Below, piece after piece: positions 10,681 to 19,400 of a DNA stretch of 64,000 nucleotides. The first letter of the stretch is position 1; every line of letters begins with the position of its first letter. Under the pieces are notes generated by a model. It did no database searches, had not been told where the DNA came from, and saw only the letters and a program-made list of their open reading frames with translations. Position numbers and translations under genes: made by a program. The DNA lies in the NCBI RefSeq assembly GCF_042683665.1, contig NZ_JBHUOO010000015.1; one strand, written 5' to 3'. The stretch is from Leeuwenhoekiella polynyae (GTDB lineage Bacteria > Bacteroidota > Bacteroidia > Flavobacteriales > Flavobacteriaceae).

Positions 10681-10688
10681 TATTTTTG
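10681..10688 (+). promoter_or_regulatory. -7 promoter element of the small secreted protein gene
   Basis: TATTTTTG matches TAnnTTTG exactly and lies 27 nt before the ATG at 10716. The -33 element is not obvious. Confidence 0.5.
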
Positions 10689-10715
10689 AGACATCAATCA
10701 CAAATAAAAAAAAAC

Positions 10716-11051
10716 ATGAAAAAGTTACACGTTTTAGTTTTAGCTCTTGCACTAACAGCTACAAACCTTTTTGCAAACACAGACCCAAAACCAGAATCAA
10801 AAAGTGTTGAGCTTCGTGCTCAGGTTGTAGCACTTTTAGGAAATTCTGATATCGAATTAGAGCAGGATATACTAGAAAACAACATTCACTTTATGGTGAC
10901 TGCTCAAGGGAAACTTGTTGTACTCAATGTAGATACGGAAAATAAAATCATTGAAAACTACATCAAATCAAGATTAAACTACAAAAAGACCGATATTAAA
11001 GTATCAGGGAATCGTTTTTTCAATATTACCTATACCATTAAAAAAGCATAA
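10716..11051 (+). CDS. Small secreted protein of unknown function
   Basis: 111 residues from the ATG at 10716. An upstream TTG would put charged residues before the signal peptide. The signal peptide (MKKLHVLVLALALTATNLFA) ends in a good AxA-like site, leaving about 91 periplasmic residues with alternating short hydrophobic strands (LVVLNVD, FFNITYTI) and no cysteine. It is flanked by its own promoter and a strong terminator, so it is monocistronic. I do not recognise a characterised family. Many flavobacteria have short secreted proteins of this type. Confidence 0.75.
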   Translation: MKKLHVLVLALALTATNLFANTDPKPESKSVELRAQVVALLGNSDIELEQDILENNIHFMVTAQGKLVVLNVDTENKIIENYIKSRLNYKKTDIKVSGNRFFNITYTIKKA

Positions 11052-11079
11052 GTAGTAATTAGTTTATTTGAGTCAGCCT

Positions 11080-11112
11080 TAAAAGCCATCCTCTCAGATG
11101 GCTTTTTTTTTT
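11080..11112. terminator. Intrinsic terminator between small secreted protein and UbiA genes
   Basis: Stem AAAAGCCATC (11081-11090) with GATGGCTTTT (11097-11106), 6-nt loop, then a long T-run on the plus strand. The A-run on the other side also allows minus-strand use. Confidence 0.85.
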
Positions 11113-12025
11113 ATAGAATACGGTTGATCACAACATCTGTATCAATTAGTAAAATACTAAAAACACCTAGCACGATAATTAATTTCAAAATATTGTGTAA
11201 AAGCAGGTAATGCAACTTCTCGTTAGACTTCCACAACCAGAATAAAAAAACCAGTAGCAGAATCATACTTAAATAGAAATAGTAGCTCATCAACCCTACA
11301 TCAAAGTTGTTGATGAGTAAAAAAGCGGGAATTACTGTAATACCCACAAGTAATGTTATTAAAGCTTTGGTAGGACGTTCTCCATAAATAACTGGAAACG
11401 TATGATAACCTAGGGCAATATCTCCTTTTATATTTTCCAGATCTTTAATAAGCTCGCGCACTATTATAATCAAACCCAAAAATAATGCGTGTACAAAAAT
11501 CACTTTTTCAAAATTTCGGTAATAAATAAATACTGCAAAAAAAGGAGTTAACGCAAGAGATGCAGAAGTAAGATTTCCAAGAAAAAGAACTTTCTTCAGT
11601 TTGTGGGAGTAAAACCAAATCCCGAAAATATAGGCTGAGAAGAACAGCACTGCAAAGAAAGAAACATAGCTAGCAACAATGACTGAAATGAAATTGAGTA
11701 CAAAATACAAAGTGAGTATTTTTTTCTGGCTCACCATATGGTCTAGCCTCGTCTTATTAGGCCTGTTGATCAAATCTTTTGCACTATCGTAAAAACTATT
11801 AATAATGTACCCCCCGGCGATAACCAGAGAAGTAGACAACACAATTAAAAATAGATTAAGATCAAGCACTACATCTCGCGCACGTAGATTATCTGGCGAT
11901 AAAATGAATATCGAAGCCAGGTATTGTGCTAAAACAATAATAAGAATGTTATACCCACGCACCACCGAAAACAAACTCAAAAATTTGAGAAGTAACAGTT
12001 TATTTCTTCGGCTTATGCGAGACAT
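11111..12025 (-). CDS. UbiA-family prenyltransferase (geranylgeranylglycerol-phosphate geranylgeranyltransferase-like)
   Basis: 304 residues with about eight or nine membrane helices. The first Asp-rich motif is NSFYDSAKD (about 76-84) and the second is DLENIKGD near 195, which bind Mg2+ and the prenyl diphosphate. The family attaches polyprenyl chains to an acceptor in the membrane. Homologs in this genomic position are usually annotated as the archaeal-lipid enzyme DGGGP synthase. The genes just upstream on the same strand are mevalonate kinase and diphosphomevalonate decarboxylase, which feed isoprenoid synthesis. A quinone or heme prenyltransferase cannot be excluded. Confidence 0.82.
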   Translation of the reverse strand: MSRISRRNKLLLLKFLSLFSVVRGYNILIIVLAQYLASIFILSPDNLRARDVVLDLNLFLIVLSTSLVIAGGYIINSFYDSAKDLINRPNKTRLDHMVSQKKILTLYFVLNFISVIVASYVSFFAVLFFSAYIFGIWFYSHKLKKVLFLGNLTSASLALTPFFAVFIYYRNFEKVIFVHALFLGLIIIVRELIKDLENIKGDIALGYHTFPVIYGERPTKALITLLVGITVIPAFLLINNFDVGLMSYYFYLSMILLLVFLFWLWKSNEKLHYLLLHNILKLIIVLGVFSILLIDTDVVINRIL

Positions 12026-12053
12026 AAACGAGTATTTTAAATGAAGATAATTC

Positions 12054-12992
12054 TTAGAAGTTATAGACCACTTCTAATTTGTGACCATCAAGTGACCTAC
12101 GGGCTTTATCAATATCTTCGGTAAAACCTAAAATATAACCGCCACCTCCAGAACCGCAAAGCTTCAAATAGTAATCATTAGAATCTAAGCCTTGTTTCCA
12201 TAGATCATGAAAACTTGCAGGGATCATAGGTTTAAAATTGCGAAGCACCGTTTTAGAAAGTTGTTTAACATTACTAAAAAGCGACTTCACATCACCTTTT
12301 AAAAAGTCATCGATACAAGCATCGGTATGTTTGACAAACTGATTTTTTAACATTTTACGAAAACCTTCTTGCTTCATACTTTCCATAAATATATTGATCA
12401 TCGGTGCTGTCTCGCCTACAATACCACTATCTAAAAGAAAAACTGCTCCTTTACCGTCAACGGTTTGAGAAGGAATTCCGGCAGGCTCTATATCATCTTT
12501 GCTATTGATCAAAATAGGCAGGCTCAAATAACTATTTAAAGGATCTAAACCAGAAGATTTTCCATGAAAAAAAGACTCCATCTGCGCAAAAATCTGCTTA
12601 AGCGTCAATAATTTTTCACGGGTAAGATTCTCCAAAATTGTGATCTTATCACTTGCATATTTATCGTAAATGGAAGCGACAAGCGCACCGCTACTCCCCA
12701 CTCCATAGCCTTGAGGAATAGTACTGTCAAAATACATACCTTCAGCTATATCAGCCTTTAAAGCTTCAATATCAAACTGCACTAATTCCGGTTGATTTTC
12801 TTGTAGTAACTGAAGATACTCAGCAAAACGACCTAAACTTTCGTTAGATTTAACAGCGATCTCATCTGGATTTTCATCTAGTTTTAAAGCACCCTTATAA
12901 AAGTTATAAGGTATAGATAAACCCTTTGAATCCTTGATGATTCCGTACTCACCAAAAAGAAGAATTTTTGAATAAAATAAAGGTCCTTTCAT
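12054..12992 (-). CDS. Mevalonate kinase-like GHMP kinase
   Basis: 312 residues. The GHMP pattern is complete: KILLFGEYG at 9-17, the ATP loop GYGVGSSGAL at 95-104 and a C-terminal glycine-rich CGSGGGGYI near 280. It phosphorylates mevalonate or phosphomevalonate with ATP in the cytosol. It lies 30 bp downstream of diphosphomevalonate decarboxylase and 28 bp upstream of the UbiA gene, same strand. A TAACTTTG sequence on the minus strand at 13018-13025 could be an internal promoter. Bacteroidota often carry one divergent GHMP kinase here, so mevalonate versus phosphomevalonate is not settled. Confidence 0.82.
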   Translation of the reverse strand: MKGPLFYSKILLFGEYGIIKDSKGLSIPYNFYKGALKLDENPDEIAVKSNESLGRFAEYLQLLQENQPELVQFDIEALKADIAEGMYFDSTIPQGYGVGSSGALVASIYDKYASDKITILENLTREKLLTLKQIFAQMESFFHGKSSGLDPLNSYLSLPILINSKDDIEPAGIPSQTVDGKGAVFLLDSGIVGETAPMINIFMESMKQEGFRKMLKNQFVKHTDACIDDFLKGDVKSLFSNVKQLSKTVLRNFKPMIPASFHDLWKQGLDSNDYYLKLCGSGGGGYILGFTEDIDKARRSLDGHKLEVVYNF

Positions 12993-13022
12993 AAATCTAC
13001 TAGTTATTAGGCCTTGGCAAAG

Positions 13023-14105
13023 TTACAACTTAATTGCGCCACTTCCCACACTGTCAAAAATATACCTGTTATCCTGACAGTATTTACTTAAATCATTCTT
13101 AATAAATTCGTGAATCTGCTCTTTATCTATATCCGAAAATAAAACATGAACATTCGCACCCGCATCTAGCGTAAAACACACAGGTATACCGGTTTCTCTT
13201 CGATATTCCCAAATCTTATCTATAATATGAAGTGTGTTTGGCTTCATTAAAATAAAATAAGGGTTACTGGTAAGCATCATTGCGTGTAGCGTAAGCGCTT
13301 CACTTTCTACAAGCCTCACAAACCCATCTAAATCTCCGGTTTTTAAAATAGGGATGAGGTTAGATAAATTTACCACAGCCTGTTCAAAACGACTTGCAGC
13401 ATAGGCATGATTGTGCATCAAGTTATGCCCCACAGTACTACTCACTGGCTTTTCTCCTTTATCTACTAAAAGAATAGCATCTTGATAGTTATCAAAAACC
13501 GGGTGTATTTCATACGGATATTGAACTCCGTATAAATCGCTGCTCCCTTTTATTTCTGCATGTTCTCCCCAGACAACTAAAGGACCTTCTAAAGATCTAC
13601 AACCACTTCCTGAACCCAACCGCGCAATAAACGAAGCTTTTTGATTGAAATGTTTCAAAGTCATTTCTGGCTGCATTTCGCGTTCCATTTCCACCAAACA
13701 TAATGCAAGAGCACTTAAACCGCTAGCAGAAGAAGCGATACCGGAACTATGAGGGAAACTGTTTGATGTTTCAATAGTAAACACATAATCTTTTACAAAA
13801 GGCAGATAAGATTGAATACGCCCAAAGAATTGATGAATTTTAGGCTCAAAACCAGGCTTGTGTTTCCCATCTAAAATCACCTTAAGCTCATATTCATCAG
13901 TGACTTTCTCACGCTTAACATAACTCAATTTAGTTGTGGTCTTACATGTATCTAGTGTAAAACTAATTGAAGGGTTTTTAGGTATTTGCACACCGTGTTT
14001 ACCCCAATATTTAATTAGAGCTATATTACTAGGGGAAGCATAACTCACTGACTGACTTGTCAGTGCCTGAGTGTAGACCTCAGGATGAAATTTGGTAGTT
14101 GTCAT
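13023..14105 (-). CDS. mvaD: Diphosphomevalonate decarboxylase
   Basis: 360 residues. Diagnostic motifs are ASPSNIALIKYWGKHG near 24-38 (substrate lysine and tryptophan), SSGIASSASGLSAL near 122 (ATP loop) and GSGSGCRSLEGP near 163. It decarboxylates diphosphomevalonate to isopentenyl diphosphate, so this organism uses the mevalonate route. It is first in an mvaD - mevalonate kinase - UbiA cluster. Its -7 box (TATATTTG on the minus strand, 14110-14117) ends only 4 nt from the ATG, which predicts a leaderless mRNA. Confidence 0.93.
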   Translation of the reverse strand: MTTTKFHPEVYTQALTSQSVSYASPSNIALIKYWGKHGVQIPKNPSISFTLDTCKTTTKLSYVKREKVTDEYELKVILDGKHKPGFEPKIHQFFGRIQSYLPFVKDYVFTIETSNSFPHSSGIASSASGLSALALCLVEMEREMQPEMTLKHFNQKASFIARLGSGSGCRSLEGPLVVWGEHAEIKGSSDLYGVQYPYEIHPVFDNYQDAILLVDKGEKPVSSTVGHNLMHNHAYAASRFEQAVVNLSNLIPILKTGDLDGFVRLVESEALTLHAMMLTSNPYFILMKPNTLHIIDKIWEYRRETGIPVCFTLDAGANVHVLFSDIDKEQIHEFIKNDLSKYCQDNRYIFDSVGSGAIKL

Positions 14106-14109
14106 ACTG

Positions 14110-14117
14110 CAAATATA
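14110..14117 (-). promoter_or_regulatory. -7 promoter element of mvaD, leaderless arrangement
   Basis: TATATTTG on the minus strand, exact TAnnTTTG match, 4 nt before the start codon. Transcription would begin at or next to the ATG. Confidence 0.6.
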
Positions 14118-14210
14118 CTGTCTCTAAAAACTTATGAAAGTTTAAACTCAATTTTTTAATGAATTAAAAACTCATATTTATTTTCTAAATTAGTAACAAG
14201 TACAGTTCTA

Positions 14211-14687
14211 ATGATCACACAAAAGGCTTTACGTATTTTAATACCCGTAACGATTTGCTTAATCGTGGGATTTCTTAGTGCAATAGCGACTCAAAGCAGC
14301 GTTGACGTGTGGTATATTAATTTAGAAAAGCCTTTTTTCACTCCACCCAATTGGTTATTTGGCCCCATATGGACGCTTCTCTATATACTTATGGGTGTAG
14401 CAGCAGGTATGGTTTGGAACAAAGGTTTCTACCATAAATGGGTAAAAACAGCTCTATATCATTTTGGTTTTCAACTTATATTAAATGCCAGTTGGTCTAT
14501 ATTTTTTTTCGGGCTTAAACTTATATTACCTGCACTTATTATTATTTTGGCTTTGATTATTCTCTTACTTTTTACTTTTAAATGGTTTAAAGTAGTGAAT
14601 CCTAGTGCGGCGACTCTATTAATCCCCTATATAATATGGGTAGCATATGCAACAGCTCTCAATTTTGAAATCTGGCGTCTCAATTAA
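14211..14687 (+). CDS. tspO: TspO/MBR family tryptophan-rich sensory protein
   Basis: 158 residues, five predicted membrane helices, the standard length. The family signature is present: WYINLEKPFFTPPNWLFGP near 36-54, followed by WTLLYILMG, and a Trp/Asn-rich second half (LNASWSIFFFGL). TspO proteins bind porphyrins and related ligands and act in stress signalling or tetrapyrrole breakdown in the membrane. The gene is divergent from mvaD and overlaps the convergent flavoprotein gene by 4 bp. Nothing nearby points to a particular ligand. Confidence 0.9.
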   Translation: MITQKALRILIPVTICLIVGFLSAIATQSSVDVWYINLEKPFFTPPNWLFGPIWTLLYILMGVAAGMVWNKGFYHKWVKTALYHFGFQLILNASWSIFFFGLKLILPALIIILALIILLLFTFKWFKVVNPSAATLLIPYIIWVAYATALNFEIWRLN

Positions 14688-15940
14688 AGGCTTTCTGCCA
14701 GAGCCTTTGCTGCGATAAAACCACCCGTCCAGGCATTTTGAAAGTTAAACCCTCCCGTTACTGCATCTATATTAAGTACCTCACCTACCAGATACAAGGC
14801 CTTGATCTTTTTACTTTGATATGTTTTAAAATCAATTTCAGTGAGATCAACACCCCCTGCAGTCACAAATTCCTCTTTAAAAGTACTTTTTCCACTTACA
14901 CGAAAATGACACGTTAGCAATTGTTGCTCCAGATCATTAAGCATAGCTTTATTAAGATCTGCCCATTTTAAAGAATCAGAAATCCCTGAAGCTTTAACCA
15001 AACTTTGCCAAAGGCGTTTAGGTAAATCAAAAGGAGCCCACTTCGCAACAGTCTGTTTTGCCAGATTAAATTTTGATTCTCTCAAGGCTTCCCGTAATTG
15101 ATTTATATTATAATCTGGCAACCAAGAAATCTCAATTAGAAATTCATAATTAGATGCTTTTAAAGTGCGAGCACCCCAAGCTGATAATTTAAGAATTCCC
15201 GGCCCGCTCATACCCCAATGCGTTATTAAAACTGGTCCTTCAGTACCATTCTGGTCAATTTGTGTCTCATTTACAAGTAATGATCTTTTATTTAAATCTA
15301 AAAGCTTCACTCGAGCTTGAGTAGCAACTCCTGCTAAATTTGTGATACGCTCATCTTTTATATTAAATGTAAACAAAGATGGCACTGTGGAAGTCACTTT
15401 TACCCGAGCTTCCTCTAGTAATTTCAACATCTTAGGATTACTCCCGGTAGCCACAACAACGGTTTTGGAGAGATAAGTGAAATTTTTAGAACCTAATTCA
15501 AAGGTATTATCATCAACTTTTTTTAATGATGTCACAGGTGTTTTAGTTTCTATCGCTATGTTGTAGTGCGAAGCCTTTTCAAGAAAACAATCTATAATAC
15601 TTTGTGAACTGTCGCTTTGCGGAAAAACCCTCCCGTCTTCTTCTATTTTCAAAGGAATACCTAAATCTTCAAACCAAGCCATTGTATCCCCAGTCATAAA
15701 CGTATGAAAAGGCCCCAGCAATTCTCTTTTTCCTCTTGGATAAAAATCGGTAAGTAGTCTAGGTTCAAACACAGCGTGCGTCAAATTACAACGACCACCG
15801 CCCGAAACACGCACTTTCTCAAGAACCTGACCTCCTCGTTCTAGAATAATAATTGAGCTTCCAGGTCTGTTTTTAGCTAAATTAATTGCAGTAAAAAACC
15901 CGGCTGCTCCACCTCCAATAATTATCGAATCGTAAATCAT
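14684..15940 (-). CDS. BaiN/HI0933-like FAD-dependent oxidoreductase
   Basis: 418 residues. An N-terminal dinucleotide-binding motif IIIGGGAAGFF (about 6-16) is followed by GGRCNLTHA near 47, typical of the HI0933/BaiN flavoprotein family, and VATGSNPKML near 167. The C-terminal FAD motif GGVDLTEID and VGEVLNIDAVTGGFNFQNA near 390 completes the family pattern. Substrates of most members are unknown; some reduce unsaturated bile acids or similar enones. It is convergent with and overlaps tspO by 4 bp. A TATCTTTG -7 box lies 4 nt before the ATG. Confidence 0.88.
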   Translation of the reverse strand: MIYDSIIIGGGAAGFFTAINLAKNRPGSSIIILERGGQVLEKVRVSGGGRCNLTHAVFEPRLLTDFYPRGKRELLGPFHTFMTGDTMAWFEDLGIPLKIEEDGRVFPQSDSSQSIIDCFLEKASHYNIAIETKTPVTSLKKVDDNTFELGSKNFTYLSKTVVVATGSNPKMLKLLEEARVKVTSTVPSLFTFNIKDERITNLAGVATQARVKLLDLNKRSLLVNETQIDQNGTEGPVLITHWGMSGPGILKLSAWGARTLKASNYEFLIEISWLPDYNINQLREALRESKFNLAKQTVAKWAPFDLPKRLWQSLVKASGISDSLKWADLNKAMLNDLEQQLLTCHFRVSGKSTFKEEFVTAGGVDLTEIDFKTYQSKKIKALYLVGEVLNIDAVTGGFNFQNAWTGGFIAAKALAESL

Positions 15941-15944
15941 TTTA

Positions 15945-15952
15945 CAAAGATA
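15945..15952 (-). promoter_or_regulatory. -7 promoter element of the BaiN-like gene, leaderless arrangement
   Basis: The minus strand reads TATCTTTG, 4 nt upstream of the ATG at 15940, the same spacing as at mvaD. Confidence 0.6.
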
Positions 15953-16233
15953 CCACCAAGCTTGATTTCTCTAACTAAACTACTATAAATTTAAAAATCG
16001 TTTAATCGATTTAGCACCTTATTAAATAAGCTTTTAAGAATTTTGAATTCAGAGATTACGCAGATTTGACGTTTTAAGGATTAAAAAGGGTGTTTTGTGC
16101 AGGTAAAAAAGTACTATTTGAGGTGCTTTTTTGAGCTTACTTTTATTTTTTTTCAAAAAAAAAGAATCATAAGATTCACTAAACTCTTTTAGGCGAAAAA
16201 TTCAACAGCATGAATATTTCATAATTTTTTCAC

Positions 16234-16269
16234 TATATTATCAAATATTATTAATCATTTGATAATATA
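16234..16269. repeat. Perfect inverted repeat, candidate operator upstream of susC
   Basis: TATATTATCAAAT (16234-16246) and ATTTGATAATATA (16257-16269) are exact reverse complements with a 10-nt spacer, so equivalent half-sites are 23 bp apart, about two helical turns. It lies about 70 bp upstream of the -33 box, as expected of an activator site. No regulator gene is adjacent. Confidence 0.6.
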
Positions 16270-16340
16270 TTGAGGATAAGCGTATTTCTTACAGTTTTCA
16301 AAACTATATCGATTTCGTTACTTAAACGTTGTAGTTACCC

Positions 16341-16369
16341 TTGTTTATTCAATTATTTATATAAATTTG
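16341..16369 (+). promoter_or_regulatory. Predicted susC promoter
   Basis: A -33 TTG (16341-16343) and a -7 TAAATTTG (16362-16369) with an 18-bp spacer fit the Bacteroidota sigma factor consensus. Transcription would start near 16374. This favours the ATG at 16423 over an in-frame TTG at 16270, which lies upstream of the promoter. Confidence 0.65.
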
Positions 16370-16422
16370 ATAACCAAGAAACACTTTTGGAAAAACCAAT
16401 AATTCAATTAAAATTCAAACTT

Positions 16423-19400
16423 ATGAAGCATGTAATACTTAAAAGTATGTTGTTTTTCGCTTCGCTCTTACTGGCAGGTATGGCGCAAGCACAAACAGTA
16501 TCCGGAACAGTATCAGAACCCAATGGCCCATTGCCTGGCGCAAACGTTCTAGTCAAAGGAACCACAAATGGCACTACAACAGATTTTGATGGTAACTATA
16601 CCTTAAATAACGTTCCTTCAGATGCAACACTTGTATTTAGTTATGTAGGATTTTCACAACAGGAGGTTGCTGTTAATGGCAGATCTACTATTAGTGTAAC
16701 CCTAGAAGAAGATGCTGCAGCTCTTGAAGAGGTTGTGGTTATTGGTTATGGATCTACGACAGTAAAAGATGCTACTGGTTCGGTTGCGTCAGTAACTTCT
16801 GAAGATTTTCAAAAAGGGGTAATCTCTTCTCCTGAACAATTAATTCAAGGTAAGACCGCTGGTGTTCAAATTGCATCGGGTAGTGGTGAACCAGGGTCAG
16901 GAATTGCTATACGCATTAGAGGTACATCTTCTGTAAGGTCAAACAACAACCCTTTATTTGTAGTGGATGGTGTACCCCTTCCATCTGGAGACACTTCTGC
17001 TGAAGGATCCGATATAGGGGTAGGAAGTAGTGCAGCTAGAAACCCTTTAAGTTTCTTAAACCCAAATGATATTGAAAATATTAGTATTTTGAAGGATGCC
17101 TCTTCTACTGCTATTTATGGATCTCGTGGCGCAAACGGTGTAGTAATCATTACGACTAAAAGTGGTCGCGGGGGAGCAAGTGGCGGTACTTTTGAAGTTT
17201 CATCAGAAGTTAGTGTTGCTAACCCAGCAAATGAATATGACTTACTCAATCGCCAGCAATTTTTAAGTACGGTTGCTGCCTTTGGAGGTACTGCGAGAGA
17301 CTTAGGTAATGACACAGACTGGCAATCACTGGTGACAAGAAATACAATTTCTACTAACACAAACTTTGCCTATTCTCAGAACTACGGTTCTGGTAATGTT
17401 AGAGCAACTTTCAATTATGGCAATCAAGAAGGGGTTGTAAATAAATCTTCTCAAGAGCGTATAGTAGGTAGGCTAAATGCTTCACAACGCTTATTTGATG
17501 ACAAATTATTGCTTACCCTTCAAAGTACTTTATCTCGGGTAAATGATGAAGCTCCTCCACTAAGTGGTAGTGCTGGTTCTACAGGAGATCTCTTAGGTGC
17601 TGCATATTCTGCAAACCCAACTTGGCCTGCAGACCCTACATTTAATCCTGGAGACCGTATAAACCCTTTAAATCTAATTCAGAATTTTCAGAGTTTAGCT
17701 CAAACAGATCGTTTCTTACTGAATCTATCGGGATCTTATGATATAACAGATAACATTTTAGCTAAGGCTACTTTTGGATATGACGTTGCTAATTCAGCAA
17801 GAAACGCATCATTGAATGCAAATTCTTTCAACGTTTCACGGGGTGCAGCCGGTAATGGTAGAGGTGCTTTAAATGAGGTTGATAATGATAATAGACTGCT
17901 TGAGTTAACCCTTAATTATAAAAAAGATTTCGGAAATTCTAAGTTTGATGGTTTAATAGGGTTCTCCTACCAACAATTTCAAGCTTCGGGCAGAAATATT
18001 GAAGGCTTTGGTTATCAAACAACAGATCTAGATCTAATGGCAGATGATCTTAATAATGCTGTTGGCAGATTAGAGTCATTGATCAATGGGGGTTATCAGC
18101 AATATGGTTACTCTGCTGGAACAGGTTTGTTTGTTAACAGACTCTTTCCCGAGCCTTCTAATGAATCATTGGGAGAGGTTTCTAACTTGCCTTTACGATC
18201 AGTATTCGCTAATACATTTGATAATACTGATGAGCTTCAATCCTATTTTGCTCGTGTTAATTATACAATTGCAGATAAATACTTATTTACAGCAACCGTA
18301 CGAGCTGATGGATCATCAAAATTTGGTGGAAATAATCAGTATGGTATTTTTCCATCCGCTGCATTTGCCTGGAAAATTAATAATGAAGCGTTTGCTGGAG
18401 ATACCTTCTCAACACTTAAACTAAGATTGAGCTACGGTATAACAGGTAATCAGGATGGTCTAGGTTATGGTCAATTTGTGAGAAGACAACGGTATTCTGA
18501 TGGTAGCATTAATGATGACGGAGCTATTAACATTCCGGGAATTACAACAGTTGCCTTTGCTAATCCAGACTTGAAATGGGAAGAAACTACACAATACGCT
18601 GCCGGTTTAGACTTTGGCTTTGATAATGACCGCTTTAGTGGTAGTTTTGATGTGTATCGCAAAGAAACCCGTGATTTATTGTTAAATATTGAAGCTGCTC
18701 AACCATCACCACAGCCCTTTTTCTTTCAAAATTTAGATGCTGTTGTATTAAACACTGGTTTTGAAGTCGCATTGAATTACGATATACTTCAAGGAGAAGA
18801 TTTTAACTGGACTTTTGGAGTGAATCTTGCCTATAATAAAAATGAAATTCAAGATTTTGATGGAAGAATTGCTGCAGGAACAATACGCGGTGCAGGTCTT
18901 ACAGGGGCATTTGCACAAAGACTACAGACAGGTCAACCTATTTATTCCTTTTACTTAAGAGAATTTATTGGATTTGACGCTAACGGTAACCCAACCTTTG
19001 AAGGCGGTGTTGATAATCAAAAATTTGTAGGTAAAAGTGCCTTGCCAGATTTCACAGGAGGTATTTCAACCTCAGCCAGCTATAAAAACTGGAGTGCTTC
19101 ATTATACTTTAATGGACAAGCCGGAAATTACATCTATAACAATACCGCTAACGCATTTTTTACTGGTGGAGCTATTGGTAGTGGAAACAATGTTACAACC
19201 GATGTTATTGATCTGGCAGGGGTTGAAGGTAGATTTGCTGAAGCATCAGTTTCAACACGTTTTTTAGAGAAAGGCGATTTCTTAAGATTACAAACAGCAT
19301 CATTATCCTATAATGTTCCTATTCAAGGCGTAGGATTTTTTAAGAGTATGCGTTTTAACTTAACTGGTCAAAACTTATTTGTCCTAACAAGCTATAGCGG

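Larger units (their letters stand above)
10339..10715. other. 377-bp intergenic region with divergent promoters
   Basis: AT-rich, no convincing ORF or structured RNA. It holds the minus-strand -7 box of the pseudouridine synthase gene (10354-10361) near the left end and the plus-strand -7 box of the small secreted protein at the right end. I see nothing else in between. Confidence 0.6.
15953..16422. other. Long regulatory region upstream of susC
   Basis: 470 bp without a gene. It holds a perfect 13-bp inverted repeat (16234-16269), a -33/-7 promoter pair (16341-16369) and a 53-nt untranslated leader. Between 15960 and 16230 I see only AT-rich DNA with a short GAATC/GATTC palindrome at 16164-16177. 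Confidence 0.7.

Noticed and set aside
16164..16177. GAATC-ATAA-GATTC palindrome upstream of susC
   Set aside because: Only 5-bp arms in very AT-rich DNA; likely chance.
16270..16422. N-terminal extension of SusC from an in-frame TTG
   Set aside because: It would begin upstream of the predicted promoter and put 51 residues in front of a normal signal peptide; ATG at 16423 preferred.
18086..18424. 112-codon open frame in another frame of susC
   Set aside because: The susC frame runs unbroken through it and carries the barrel strands.
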